NCBI RefSeq assembly: GCF_018274325.1
Contig: NZ_JAGVRH010000005.1
Span: 1 to 46,287 of the forward strand
Length of the DNA: 46,287 nt
Source of the DNA: 'Fragaria x ananassa' phyllody phytoplasma
GTDB taxonomy: Bacteria; Bacillota_I; Bacilli_A; Acholeplasmatales; Acholeplasmataceae
Reading direction: 5' to 3'
Positions within the stretch are counted from its first letter, which is position 1. The number at the start of each line of letters is the position of its first letter. The notes under the pieces were generated by a model. The model was not told where the DNA came from, ran no database searches, and saw only the letters and a program-made list of their open reading frames with translations. This document shows, piece after piece, positions 1 to 7,411 of this stretch. The translations under genes were made by a program, and so were the position numbers.

Positions 1-509
1 TTCATGATAAAATCTTTGGCACTACTTTCACAAGCAACAAATACACCGAACATGGTAACAAAATGGAACCAATCGCCCGTGCTTTCTTTGAAAAAACCAC
101 TCAATTAAATTATCCTGATGCTATCTTTACGGATGATAAAGCCCAAATGTTTTCCGCTTCTTTAGATGGTTATAATTCCAAAACCAACACCCTCTTAGAA
201 ATCAAATGTCCTTATGTGGACAAAAACAACAATATCTCACCATCATGGAATGGTTTTTTAGCAAACCAAGAAATCCCTTTAAACTACTGGGCCCAAGTTC
301 AATGTCAACTTTATTGTTCCCAAGCTAAATTCGCCTATTTTTTAGTTTATTTCAATGATAATGATTATCATGTAGTGCGTATTTACCAAGAAAATAACTT
401 CATTAATAAAATGATTCAAGATGGTAAAAAATATTTAGAATTATTGCACAATGCCAAACACGAATTACAACAAACAACTTATTTAAAACAATTAACTAAA
501 TTTAAATAA
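1..509 (+). CDS. YqaJ-type viral recombinase/exonuclease, 5'-partial
   Basis: The reading frame is open from base 3 through the first internal ATG at 63, so the gene begins before the window. The upstream codons read as coding (…TSNKYTEHGNKMEPIAR), which resembles the conserved Gly-Asn-x-x-Glu helix of YqaJ/lambda-exonuclease proteins. Counting from M63, the nuclease core shows SASLDG (about residues 37-42) followed by LLEIKCPY (about 54-61), that is D…ExK of the PD-(D/E)xK fold. Such proteins resect DNA ends for phage single-strand annealing recombination. The gene is followed by a hairpin terminator and then by tmk and replication genes, a phage-like context. The family call is good; the partner annealing protein is not in the window. 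Confidence 0.75.
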   Translation, partial: HDKIFGTTFTSNKYTEHGNKMEPIARAFFEKTTQLNYPDAIFTDDKAQMFSASLDGYNSKTNTLLEIKCPYVDKNNNISPSWNGFLANQEIPLNYWAQVQCQLYCSQAKFAYFLVYFNDNDYHVVRIYQENNFINKMIQDGKKYLELLHNAKHELQQTTYLKQLTKFK

Positions 510-514
510 TCATT

Positions 515-541
515 AGACCTTCAATTGAAAGGTCTTTTTTT
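515..541 (+). terminator. Rho-independent terminator after the YqaJ-type gene
   Basis: AGACCTT (515-521) pairs with AAGGTCT (529-535) across a 7-base loop and is followed by a run of T. An almost identical stem recurs at 1331-1349, so the two may be copies of one element. Confidence 0.7.
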
Positions 542-573
542 ATACCAAAAATTAGTACTAAAGGAGAAAGAAA

Positions 574-1206
574 ATGAAATTAATAGTTTTTGAAGGTCTC
601 GACGGTAGCGGAAAAACAACTTTAATTAAAAGAATTAAAAAACAATTAGAAAAACAAGGTCAAGAAGTTATCACTTTACAAGGATTAGGCAGTTCTTCTA
701 TCGGCCAACCTCTTCGCGACATCTTTTTAACCAATCCTCAATTAAAACCGTTAACTCGCTATTTGTTGAGTTTTGCTAATATGTTGCAAATCCAAGAAGA
801 AACAATTCAACCCCATTTAAAAACTAACAAGATCATCTTAATTGATCGTTGGCTAGGTTCTAATTTCGCTTATCAAGCTTATCCGCATCATATTGATAAA
901 AAATATCAAATGTTTAATAAATTAAGTAAAAACTTCCTTAAACCCAATCTGACTGTTTATTTACAAGTAGAACCTCAATTAGGTTTAACACGCAAAAAAA
1001 ACCAAAAAGACCATAAATTAGATGTGATCGAATCAAATCCTTTATCATATTTTAATCAAGTAAGCCAAGGATATGAAGCGTTTTTAAAAAGAAAAAACCT
1101 CGGTCATAAGTTAATCTTAAAATCAATGAATAACAAAACAGCCTTAACTAACCAAAAACTAATAATCAAAAAAATAGGAGCATTATCAAATGGCGATCAT
1201 AACTAA
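574..1206 (+). CDS. tmk: Thymidylate kinase
   Basis: Phosphorylates dTMP to dTDP in the dTTP supply pathway, in the cytoplasm. The 210 residues match the usual length of 200-215. The P-loop GLDGSGKTT lies at residues 8-16 and DRW at 91-93 takes the place of the usual DRY/DRS nucleotide-binding motif. AAAGGAGAAAG lies just upstream of the ATG. The gene sits between a terminator and replication genes, and the next small ORF overlaps its 3' end by 17 bases. Phytoplasma mobile units commonly carry extra tmk copies, so this is probably the element-borne copy rather than the housekeeping one. That last point is inference, because no second copy is in the window. Confidence 0.92.
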   Translation: MKLIVFEGLDGSGKTTLIKRIKKQLEKQGQEVITLQGLGSSSIGQPLRDIFLTNPQLKPLTRYLLSFANMLQIQEETIQPHLKTNKIILIDRWLGSNFAYQAYPHHIDKKYQMFNKLSKNFLKPNLTVYLQVEPQLGLTRKKNQKDHKLDVIESNPLSYFNQVSQGYEAFLKRKNLGHKLILKSMNNKTALTNQKLIIKKIGALSNGDHN

Positions 1207-1339
1207 GAAAATATGCCAAAACGGCAATACTTACATCTATTTTTCCAATGGCAAAATCAAAACCATTAGAAAAGATGGCACCATTACTTGGAAAACAAAA
1301 AGCATTTTTAAAACCAAAAAAACCAACAAAAGACCTTAA
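1190..1339 (+). CDS. Small basic hypothetical protein, 49 aa
   Basis: ATG at 1190 overlaps the end of tmk by 17 bases in another frame and is preceded by ATAGGAG at a good distance. The product is rich in Lys and Thr and contains GNTYIYFSNGKIKTIRKDG, which looks like short beta-strands joined by turns. There is no membrane segment or signal peptide. The ORF ends inside the 5' stem of the terminator at 1331. I do not recognise a family. The ribosome-binding site and tight packing argue that it is real; its shortness argues for caution. Confidence 0.5.
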   Translation: MAIITKKICQNGNTYIYFSNGKIKTIRKDGTITWKTKSIFKTKKTNKRP

Positions 1340-1358
1340 TTTAAGGTCTTTTTTTATT
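1328..1358 (+). terminator. Rho-independent terminator after tmk/49-aa ORF
   Basis: AGACCTTAA and TTAAGGTCT (1331-1349) form a nearly perfect stem with a T run directly after. It has the same stem core as the terminator at 515. Confidence 0.65.
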
Positions 1359-1377
1359 TAAAGAAAGGAAATATCAA

Positions 1378-2007
1378 ATGTTAACTAACCAAGATTTTAT
1401 TAATATTAACCAATTTAACACTAATAACCAAACTGTGAAAATTTTAAAATGCTTTTTTAATAAAGCGACCTTTAATCTTGCCATTAATGAATATATGACA
1501 ATCAATCACCAAAGATTAAATGATTATTTTGAAGATCATTATATCAATTCCCAAACTCAAAAAGTAATCCGCGGTAAAATCAATGAATACCTCATTTTAT
1601 TATATCTTCGAAATCAAGGCATCACTAATTTACATCCCCAAGCTTATTTATTTTTTATCCCCGACATTAAATTTGATTTAGTTTTATTTACTCAAACCAA
1701 AAGAATCATCGCTTTTAATTTTAAAACCTGCCTCCGTGAACGTTATAAACAAGCCATGGCGGAAGGACAGCAACTCAAAAAATTAGACACCCGTTTTGAA
1801 TTCTATTTATTAACTAATAACGAAACCGAAACTCAAAGACTAAACGATAAAATCCAGCAAGGCAAAATCCAAGGCATTAATCAAATAATTAACGTTTTTT
1901 CTGCTTCAGCTAACCATTTCTTCCAAAACTTACTTACTAATAAATTCATCCCTTTTGCTAATATCAATCTAATTAAAAACCAAAAAGGAGTTAATATAAA
2001 ATGTTAA
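1378..2007 (+). CDS. Putative restriction-endonuclease-fold (PD-(D/E)xK-like) protein
   Basis: 209 residues, no known name. The middle resembles a nuclease core: a helix with Glu70 (GKINEYL), then PDIKFD (95-100) followed by a beta-strand ending in NFK (114-116) and TCLRERYKQA (117-126). Several type II restriction enzymes have the strand-end ExK followed by T-x-L-R-E-R-[WY]-x-Q; here the expected acidic residue is Asn114. GAAAGGAAATATC precedes the ATG. The stop overlaps the next gene by 7 bases (ATGTTAA), so it is translationally linked to the DnaB-type helicase. It may be a nuclease of the element or an inactive DNA-binding relative. No methyltransferase gene is visible nearby, which weakens a classical restriction-modification role. 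Confidence 0.45.
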   Translation: MLTNQDFININQFNTNNQTVKILKCFFNKATFNLAINEYMTINHQRLNDYFEDHYINSQTQKVIRGKINEYLILLYLRNQGITNLHPQAYLFFIPDIKFDLVLFTQTKRIIAFNFKTCLRERYKQAMAEGQQLKKLDTRFEFYLLTNNETETQRLNDKIQQGKIQGINQIINVFSASANHFFQNLLTNKFIPFANINLIKNQKGVNIKC

Positions 2008-3497
2008 CCAACGAACAACGAGCCTTACAACAATTAATAACTTATATCGAACAAGGTCAATGGGAAAAGTTAACTCTTTATTGTCAAATAATCAACCCCC
2101 AAACTCTACTGGACCCCCAACATACAAAAATATTGACAGCTTTACAATATTTATTTTTAGAAAAACAAACAACTAATCCGTGGGATAAACCCACTACAAA
2201 ACCAACTATTATCCAAGAGTTATTAACATATTTACAAACTAATTTCCCACAAGATAACTTTACTTTAGATGCTTTAAATTATTTAAATGATGATTTTGTA
2301 AACCAAAATAATACTCATCTTTTAGACAATCTAAAACACACCTACAACCAAGAAACTTTATTCAAACAATTAATAAAAATTATCAGCCCCACATACGAAA
2401 ACCAAGACCCTTACCACAAAAACTTATATTACCAAGCAATCTTTGATAAATTAAGAAACTTTATCTCTTTAATCCCTCATAAAAACGATCAAACCCTCTT
2501 TCGTTTAAACCAAATGGTTGTTTTACATCCTGAGTTGTTTGACACCGATAACAAAACCAAACAAAAAATAAGGGAAGAATATTACCGTTTATCTGAAACT
2601 TTTCGCGGTTTAAATCAAGCCACAAAAGGATTCAAAAAAGGCCAAATCATCACTATTGGTGGCTATACTGGTTTAGGTAAAACCACTTTTGTCTACAACC
2701 TTCTGTTAGATATCACCAAAACCAAACACCAAGAAAGTTCTCATTATCCTCATATTTTAGTATTTTCTTATGAAATGACCTTAGAAGAAAATTTAAGCCG
2801 TTTATTAACCTACCAAACTCAAATACCTTTAGAGGTTATTTTAGATAAAAATCTGGAAGAATCAAACATCAAACCCCAAACCTACACAGAAAGGATGAAA
2901 CAAGCCCAACAATTTTTTGCCAACATCAATTTATCATTTAGTTATGATAAAAGTAAAAACATTGCTTATGTCATTGATTTAGTTTATCGCCTTCATTTGG
3001 AAAAACAAGTAGAAATTATCGTCATTGACCACCTCCAAATAACTAAAACCACCAATCACCTAGAAAATGACCGTCTAGCCATTGATGAAATTATGACTAA
3101 ATTAAAACAATTAGCCATTGAATTAAACATCGTTATTATCATTTTATCTCAATTTTCAAGAGATACATACAGTAATTACAATGGTAAATCGCCAGAAATA
3201 ACCGCTTTAAAAGGGAGTGGTGGAATTGAAACTAACTCCGATATCGTTTTAATGATGGCTGAATTCCAACCAAAACTATCCAAAGACAAAGAAAAGCCCA
3301 TAAATATATATAATTCGACCTTAAATCAACTATATTCAGAAGCTAATGACAATGAAAATCAAAAAATAATCGAATTATGTATCAAAAAAAATCGTAGTGG
3401 TGCTAAAAAAACCTTACTTTATCATTTCGAAATGGCTACGCAAACCTTTCAAGAAATAGGTTATGTTTTACCTTATCAAATGGAAACTTATTATTAA
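2001..3497 (+). CDS. dnaB: Replicative DNA helicase, DnaB family
   Basis: Ring helicase that unwinds the fork with primase; 498 residues. The C-terminal RecA-like domain is clear: Walker A GGYTGLGKTT (about 220-229), Walker B VIDH (341-344), then ILSQFSRD and LKGSGGIETNSDIVLMM, both typical of DnaB. The first 200 residues do not look like an ordinary DnaB N-terminal domain (no clear match to residues of the DnaG-binding collar), so this is a divergent phage/element type. It overlaps the preceding gene by 7 bases and is followed after 24 bases by the primase. It is more likely the mobile element's helicase than the chromosomal one. Confidence 0.88.
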   Translation: MLTNEQRALQQLITYIEQGQWEKLTLYCQIINPQTLLDPQHTKILTALQYLFLEKQTTNPWDKPTTKPTIIQELLTYLQTNFPQDNFTLDALNYLNDDFVNQNNTHLLDNLKHTYNQETLFKQLIKIISPTYENQDPYHKNLYYQAIFDKLRNFISLIPHKNDQTLFRLNQMVVLHPELFDTDNKTKQKIREEYYRLSETFRGLNQATKGFKKGQIITIGGYTGLGKTTFVYNLLLDITKTKHQESSHYPHILVFSYEMTLEENLSRLLTYQTQIPLEVILDKNLEESNIKPQTYTERMKQAQQFFANINLSFSYDKSKNIAYVIDLVYRLHLEKQVEIIVIDHLQITKTTNHLENDRLAIDEIMTKLKQLAIELNIVIIILSQFSRDTYSNYNGKSPEITALKGSGGIETNSDIVLMMAEFQPKLSKDKEKPINIYNSTLNQLYSEANDNENQKIIELCIKKNRSGAKKTLLYHFEMATQTFQEIGYVLPYQMETYY

Positions 3498-3521
3498 TCA
3501 AAAAAACTAGGAGTAAAATAA

Positions 3522-4844
3522 ATGAATTATCAAGAAAAAATAAAAAACATTCAAACTAATTTCCCTATGTCAGTTTTATTAAAAAAATTAAATATCATCC
3601 CACCTAATTTCAACCTTAAATATCGTTTTCCTTGTCCTATCCATCAAGGTCAAAATCCTACTTGTTGTCATTTAACTTTAGATAACAAAATACATTGTTG
3701 GAAATGTTGTAAAGATTTCGATATTATTGATGTTTATAGAGAAATAAGAGGCATTAAAACTTTCCATAACGTCCTCCAAAAAATTAATAATTTTATGCAA
3801 ACGCAAGAATTTAAAACCTTAATCCAGCAACAAAATTTAATTCCTCATTCACCAACCAACCCCTTCAAATATCAACACCAACCCAAAAACATCAACCCCA
3901 TCAATGAAAAAGAAATTAATGCTAAAAAAACACAATTATTTAAAAAAATATCGCCGTTATTTAACCAAATTAGAGATTATTATCATTATTTATTAACTTC
4001 TAATCGCAACAACGAAGCAATACTGGGATGGGAATATTTAACCCAAAAACGCAAACTAACTCTCGCAACCATTAAAGCATTTAAACTAGGTTATGCCCCC
4101 TTATCAGATAAACCTTTCTCTTTTCGTCTAGTCAATTATTGTCAAAAGAAAAATATTGATACCACAAAATTAGTTGAATATGGTTTTAGCAAAGAAAAAA
4201 CCAATCAACAAAATAAAAAATATTATTACGATACTTTCCATGGTTCCATCATTATCCCCATTGAAAATGGATATAATAAAACCTTTCATTTTTATCAAAA
4301 CCATTTTCGGGATACTCCCTATTTTCAACCTAAATACCAATCGATCAACAATTTTAGTCAAACCCCCACTTTTTATTTTACTTATCGTTTTTTTGAAGCT
4401 TTACCATATATCAAACAAACTAAAACCATCATCATTCATGAAGGTTTTTTTGATGTTATAAGTTGTTATCAATATGGAATTAAAAACGTAGTTGGGTTAA
4501 TTTGTGTCACCCAATTACTTTCCCCAGCGCAAATAGCCATTCTCAAAAAAGAAAAGATCAAAGTCATTATCGCCTTAGATAACGACGAAACAGGTCAAAA
4601 ACGCAGCCAATCATTAGGATTACAACTAAAAGAAGCCAATATTATATACGAAATTAGATGTATTTTGCCACCATATGATAAAACTTGTAAAGATGTTGAT
4701 GATTTATTACGCCAATTTGGAAAAGAAGCCTATCAAAAATGTTTTTTAGCGCCATACATATCACATGAAGAGGCTAAAAAGAAAATCATAGTCGATTTAG
4801 CTGTTCATTTTTTTGGCCAAGATAAAGTCGAAATAATTAATTAA
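3522..4844 (+). CDS. dnaG: DNA primase, DnaG family
   Basis: Makes RNA primers for replication. The N-terminal CHC2-type zinc finger has Cys38, His41, Cys59 and Cys62. The TOPRIM domain shows EGFFD at about 307-311 and ALDNDETGQ at about 351-359, the metal-binding acid clusters. At 440 residues it is shorter than the usual 590-650: it ends soon after TOPRIM (DVDDLL) and lacks the C-terminal helicase-binding domain. AGGAGTAAAATA precedes the ATG. It sits 24 bases behind the DnaB-type gene, so helicase and primase are probably made together. The missing C-terminus suggests a different way of contacting the equally divergent helicase. Confidence 0.88.
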   Translation: MNYQEKIKNIQTNFPMSVLLKKLNIIPPNFNLKYRFPCPIHQGQNPTCCHLTLDNKIHCWKCCKDFDIIDVYREIRGIKTFHNVLQKINNFMQTQEFKTLIQQQNLIPHSPTNPFKYQHQPKNINPINEKEINAKKTQLFKKISPLFNQIRDYYHYLLTSNRNNEAILGWEYLTQKRKLTLATIKAFKLGYAPLSDKPFSFRLVNYCQKKNIDTTKLVEYGFSKEKTNQQNKKYYYDTFHGSIIIPIENGYNKTFHFYQNHFRDTPYFQPKYQSINNFSQTPTFYFTYRFFEALPYIKQTKTIIIHEGFFDVISCYQYGIKNVVGLICVTQLLSPAQIAILKKEKIKVIIALDNDETGQKRSQSLGLQLKEANIIYEIRCILPPYDKTCKDVDDLLRQFGKEAYQKCFLAPYISHEEAKKKIIVDLAVHFFGQDKVEIIN

Positions 4845-4917
4845 ATTCATTTTATTCTATATTATATTTAGTTATAAATAACACCTAAATAACCTCAAAA
4901 ATAAAAAGGAGAAAAGC

Positions 4918-5553
4918 ATGAAAAACGAAACAAACCAAGGCATTATTAAAGGTGGTTGGGTAACAAACACAACACCCACTGATGTAGAACAAATAAAACA
5001 ATTTCTTAAAATTTTACAAGAAGAGTTAATTAATCTTACTGTTATTACTCATTCTAAAAAGAAAAACACCTATCAAGAAGCAAATTACCGCCCTAAAAAC
5101 CAAACTCTCTTTGTTGATTCTCAAATCTTAGCTGAAATTAAACAAACTAAAATAGCGCTGATTAATAATAATTTATCTTCTAGTAGTACTAAACCATTAC
5201 TTTCTGATTTACCCCCTCTTAAAACACAAAATAATACCCTTAAACATCTATTTGATATCTTTCAAATCAATTATAAAAATACATCTAAAAACATCATCAA
5301 AGAATTAATTGGCAAAATTAATCCTCATAAACTAGAAACCTTACAATTATACCAATTAGACCCTAATAAAGTAGATAAATACAATAAACCTATTAAAACC
5401 AACTATAAAAAAAGCTTAAATATTATTTATTATCAAGAAAAGGATTTAAAATATATCCAATTTTTCTTAACTAAGTCAAAACAAGGTTATCGGGTTAAAA
5501 AAGTTAGATCTGGATATTTATCAAACTTAAGAAAAAAAACCAAAACTCAATAA
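4918..5553 (+). CDS. Hypothetical protein of the mobile block
   Basis: 211 residues, strongly basic and Asn/Lys rich, no recognised domain, no membrane segment. The N-terminal third (about 1-60) looks helical (DVEQIKQFLKILQEEL). A Ser-rich linker lies near 88-94 and the C-terminal 80 residues are Lys/Tyr rich and end in a basic tail, which could bind nucleic acid. AAAAAGGAGAAAAGC gives a strong ribosome-binding site. It is the last gene before the 11-bp repeats, and genes placed directly before iterons often encode initiator or accessory replication proteins. That is a position-based guess only. Confidence 0.6.
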   Translation: MKNETNQGIIKGGWVTNTTPTDVEQIKQFLKILQEELINLTVITHSKKKNTYQEANYRPKNQTLFVDSQILAEIKQTKIALINNNLSSSSTKPLLSDLPPLKTQNNTLKHLFDIFQINYKNTSKNIIKELIGKINPHKLETLQLYQLDPNKVDKYNKPIKTNYKKSLNIIYYQEKDLKYIQFFLTKSKQGYRVKKVRSGYLSNLRKKTKTQ

Positions 5554-5559
5554 ATAATT

Positions 5560-5647
5560 ATTACCACTTTATTACCATTCTATTACTTTTTAATTACCAT
5601 TTTATTACCATTCTATTACCATTCTATTACCACTTGGTTACCATTTA
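5560..5647. repeat. Eight 11-bp phased ATTACC repeats (iteron-like)
   Basis: ATTACC or a one-base variant occurs at 5560, 5571, 5582 (ATTACT), 5593, 5604, 5615, 5626 and 5637 (GTTACC), always exactly 11 bases apart. The fuller unit is ATTACCAYTYT. A period of 11 is not a multiple of 3, so this is not a coding repeat, and it places every copy on the same face of the helix. It lies just after the primase gene and the basic 211-aa protein, and a very AT-rich stretch follows. The arrangement fits protein-binding iterons of a replication origin or a regulator array. Confidence 0.8.
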
Positions 5648-5650
5648 CCC

Positions 5651-5991
5651 CTTCCAATATCCTATACAAACACAAACACTTTTAACGAGTGATATTTTAT
5701 ATTTTATATCGATAATGATAATGATACTCGATATTTGATATTATCGTTGTATCTTTTAGCTATCATTATTATTAATCGATATAATAAAGATTTCTTTTTT
5801 AAAAACTTAATTTTTTTTAAATTATTTAATTTATTAATCAATTTTAATTTTAAAATTAACTGCCTAACCAATATTAAGAGGATGATGTTTTTATAAAATA
5901 AACCCAAACACAATCCTCTAACGCGCTGAAGCGCTAACAAAAATTATAAGTACACATAAATAAAAAAAGAAATACTAAAAATCCCCCCATT
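5651..5991. other. AT-rich non-coding stretch with inverted repeats
   Basis: Between the phased repeats and the insertion sequence lies an almost pure A/T region (about 5690-5880) with repeated ATCGATA/GATAATGATA-type words. After it come an inverted repeat AGAGGAT (5877-5883)/ATCCTCT (5913-5919) and a GC-rich mini-hairpin GCGCTGAAGCGC (about 5923-5934). No convincing gene was seen. It could be the unwinding part of an origin belonging to the neighbouring iterons, or an intergenic remnant. Confidence 0.4.
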
Positions 5992-6061
5992 TGCGCGCAC
6001 CCCCCCTTTTTTTTCATAAATATAATCATTTAGAGTTATAATACATGATATATAAAAATAT

Positions 6062-6088
6062 ATGAAAAAAGGAAATAATATTCAATAA
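6062..6088 (+). other. Eight-codon leader ORF coupled to the transposase
   Basis: ATG at 6062 starts an 8-codon reading frame whose TAA overlaps the transposase ATG as TAATG (6086-6090). IS3 elements normally have an orfA ahead of orfB. Here no orfA is visible, only this tiny frame, so it may be a leftover that adjusts translation of the transposase, or chance. Confidence 0.3.
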
Positions 6089-7029
6089 TGCATAAATTAA
6101 AACAAAAATTGAAATTATTGCAAAAAATGCTTTCTCAAATTCAAAATATTAACAAAGAAATAGTTTTTAAATTAGTGAAGCAATTTGAAAAAGATCTTAA
6201 TTTAACTACAATCTTAAAAACTATCCAAATTAAACGAAGCACATATTATTATTGGTTAAAAACCAAAGCAAAATTAAAATTAAAACAAGAAAAATATCTT
6301 TTACAACAAAAACGTATTGCATCTTTATGTAAAATGCATGAATATTTTTTAGGACATCGAAAAATTACGGTTTTATATCAAAAAATATTTAATGAAATTA
6401 TCACTAAGAAAAAAGTTTATCTTATGATGAAAGAAAAAGGCATTTGTTGTCGTTTAAGAATTAAAAAGAATAAATATCATTATCATTCTTTACAAGAAAA
6501 TTTAAATATAGTGCCTAATTTAATTAAACAAGACTTTAAAACAACCCAACCGATGCAAAAACTCTTTACGGATATCACTTATTTTAAAACCAACGAAGGT
6601 TTTTTATATTTTTCTTGTATTATCGACGCTTTTAACAATCAAATTATTGCCTCACATATTTCTAATCGTCAAAATAAAGATTTAATTTTAAATACTATCA
6701 AAAAAATACCTAAATTAAAAAAACCTTGTATTATCCACTCCGATCAAGGCACAGTTTATCAATCCCCCAAAATACAACAAACACTAACTAAAAAAGGTTT
6801 TCTTATCAGTATGTCACGTAAAGCCACCCCTCGTGATAACGCCCTAATTGAAAACTTATTCGGCCAAATGAAAAGTATTTTATTCTATCGTGATCCTTTT
6901 TTATTTCAAAAATCTCCAGCAAAAATAAAAAACATAATTAACCAATTCCCTTCTTTTTGGAATAAAAAATGGTTGTTAACCAAATTAAACTATCTTTCCC
7001 CTATCCAATATGCACAAAGTTTAAGATAA
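6088..7029 (+). CDS. tra5: IS3-family (IS150 group) DDE transposase
   Basis: 313 residues. An N-terminal basic coiled/HTH-like region (about 1-60, with TYYYW at about 52-56) is followed by the HTH_21/orfB region (GHRKITVLYQ, about 89-98) and an integrase core. The catalytic triad is readable: Asp162 (FTDITYF), Asp219 (IHSDQG) and Glu255 (NALIENLFGQMK) with the canonical 35-residue D-E spacing. It appears intact and could be active. AAAAAAGGAAATAATATTC precedes the ATG, which is coupled to the 8-codon leader. Transposases of this kind flank phytoplasma mobile units and probably mark the edge of the block to its left. Confidence 0.9.
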   Translation: MHKLKQKLKLLQKMLSQIQNINKEIVFKLVKQFEKDLNLTTILKTIQIKRSTYYYWLKTKAKLKLKQEKYLLQQKRIASLCKMHEYFLGHRKITVLYQKIFNEIITKKKVYLMMKEKGICCRLRIKKNKYHYHSLQENLNIVPNLIKQDFKTTQPMQKLFTDITYFKTNEGFLYFSCIIDAFNNQIIASHISNRQNKDLILNTIKKIPKLKKPCIIHSDQGTVYQSPKIQQTLTKKGFLISMSRKATPRDNALIENLFGQMKSILFYRDPFLFQKSPAKIKNIINQFPSFWNKKWLLTKLNYLSPIQYAQSLR

Positions 7030-7056
7030 AAGAATTAAAAAACTTTTAAAAAACAA

Positions 7057-7082
7057 ACCTTTTAAAAAAAGGTAACTTTTTT
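7057..7082 (+). terminator. Probable weak terminator after the transposase
   Basis: ACCTTTT (7057-7063) pairs with AAAAGGT (7067-7073) and a T run follows at 7077-7082. The stem has only two G-C pairs. Confidence 0.4.
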
Positions 7083-7177
7083 GCGCTTTTTTTCAATAAA
7101 ATAATATAATTATAAACAAAATTCATTTTCTTTTCATTTTGTATATGAGTTTTTAACTTTTTTTACTTAAATATATA

Positions 7178-7312
7178 GTGAGGGATAAAATATTAAAAAA
7201 ATATCTTTTGAAACTAACAAATTATGAAAAAACATTAGACACAATTGAAACTAATCGAAATGCTTTGTTAGTTTGAAAAGATATGCAATTATCACTTAAT
7301 TTCAATCCTTAA
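7178..7312 (+). pseudogene. Remnant of an unidentified coding sequence inside the IS right end
   Basis: From GTG at 7178 the frame reads as ordinary protein (KLTNYEKTLDTIETNRNALLV), stops at TGA 7274-7276, then resumes as KDMQLSLNFNP before TAA. Phytoplasmas read TGA as stop, so this is a decayed fragment, possibly a gene caught between the transposase and the right terminal repeat. No family is recognised. No ribosome-binding site lies before the GTG. Confidence 0.35.
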
Positions 7313-7382
7313 AGAATAATTTTATAGATAAAAATTGTCTAAAAAAAGGGAACAGCGCACATTTTTTTGGGGCACTTGAAAG

Positions 7383-7411
7383 TTGACATTTCTTGGGTTA
7401 TATGCTATATT
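7383..7411 (+). promoter_or_regulatory. Consensus sigma-A promoter with extended -10, no clear gene
   Basis: TTGACA at 7383-7388, a 17-base spacer, and TATATT at 7406-7411 with TG one base before it (7403-7404). It starts 22 bases outside the proposed IS end. The first possible ORF downstream is a 50-codon frame at 7500 without a ribosome-binding site; the MATE gene starts about 600 bases on. Confidence 0.6.

Larger units (their letters stand above)
5992..7361 (+). mobile_element. IS3-family insertion sequence (tra5-like), about 1.37 kb
   Basis: It holds a complete DDE transposase. Proposed ends are TGCGCGCACCCCCCCTTTT at 5992 on the left and, read inward on the other strand from 7361, TGTGCGCTGTTCCCTTTTTT. 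The two share TGnGCGC, then CCC and a T run, and both start with the TG expected of IS3 termini. Outside both ends lie further C/G runs (CCCCCC at 5983-5988, GGGG at 7369-7372), so the repeat may extend beyond the TG. No clear target duplication can be read. The transposase is certain; the exact ends are inferred. Confidence 0.5.

Noticed and set aside
5560-5647. CRISPR array
   Set aside because: The repeats are 11 bases with no unique spacers between them; they are tandem iteron-like units.
5704-5940. Minus-strand 78-codon frame beginning with TTG in the AT-rich zone before the IS
   Set aside because: No ribosome-binding site, Leu/Ile/Lys-only composition, and it covers the inverted repeats and AT-rich zone; it reads as chance.
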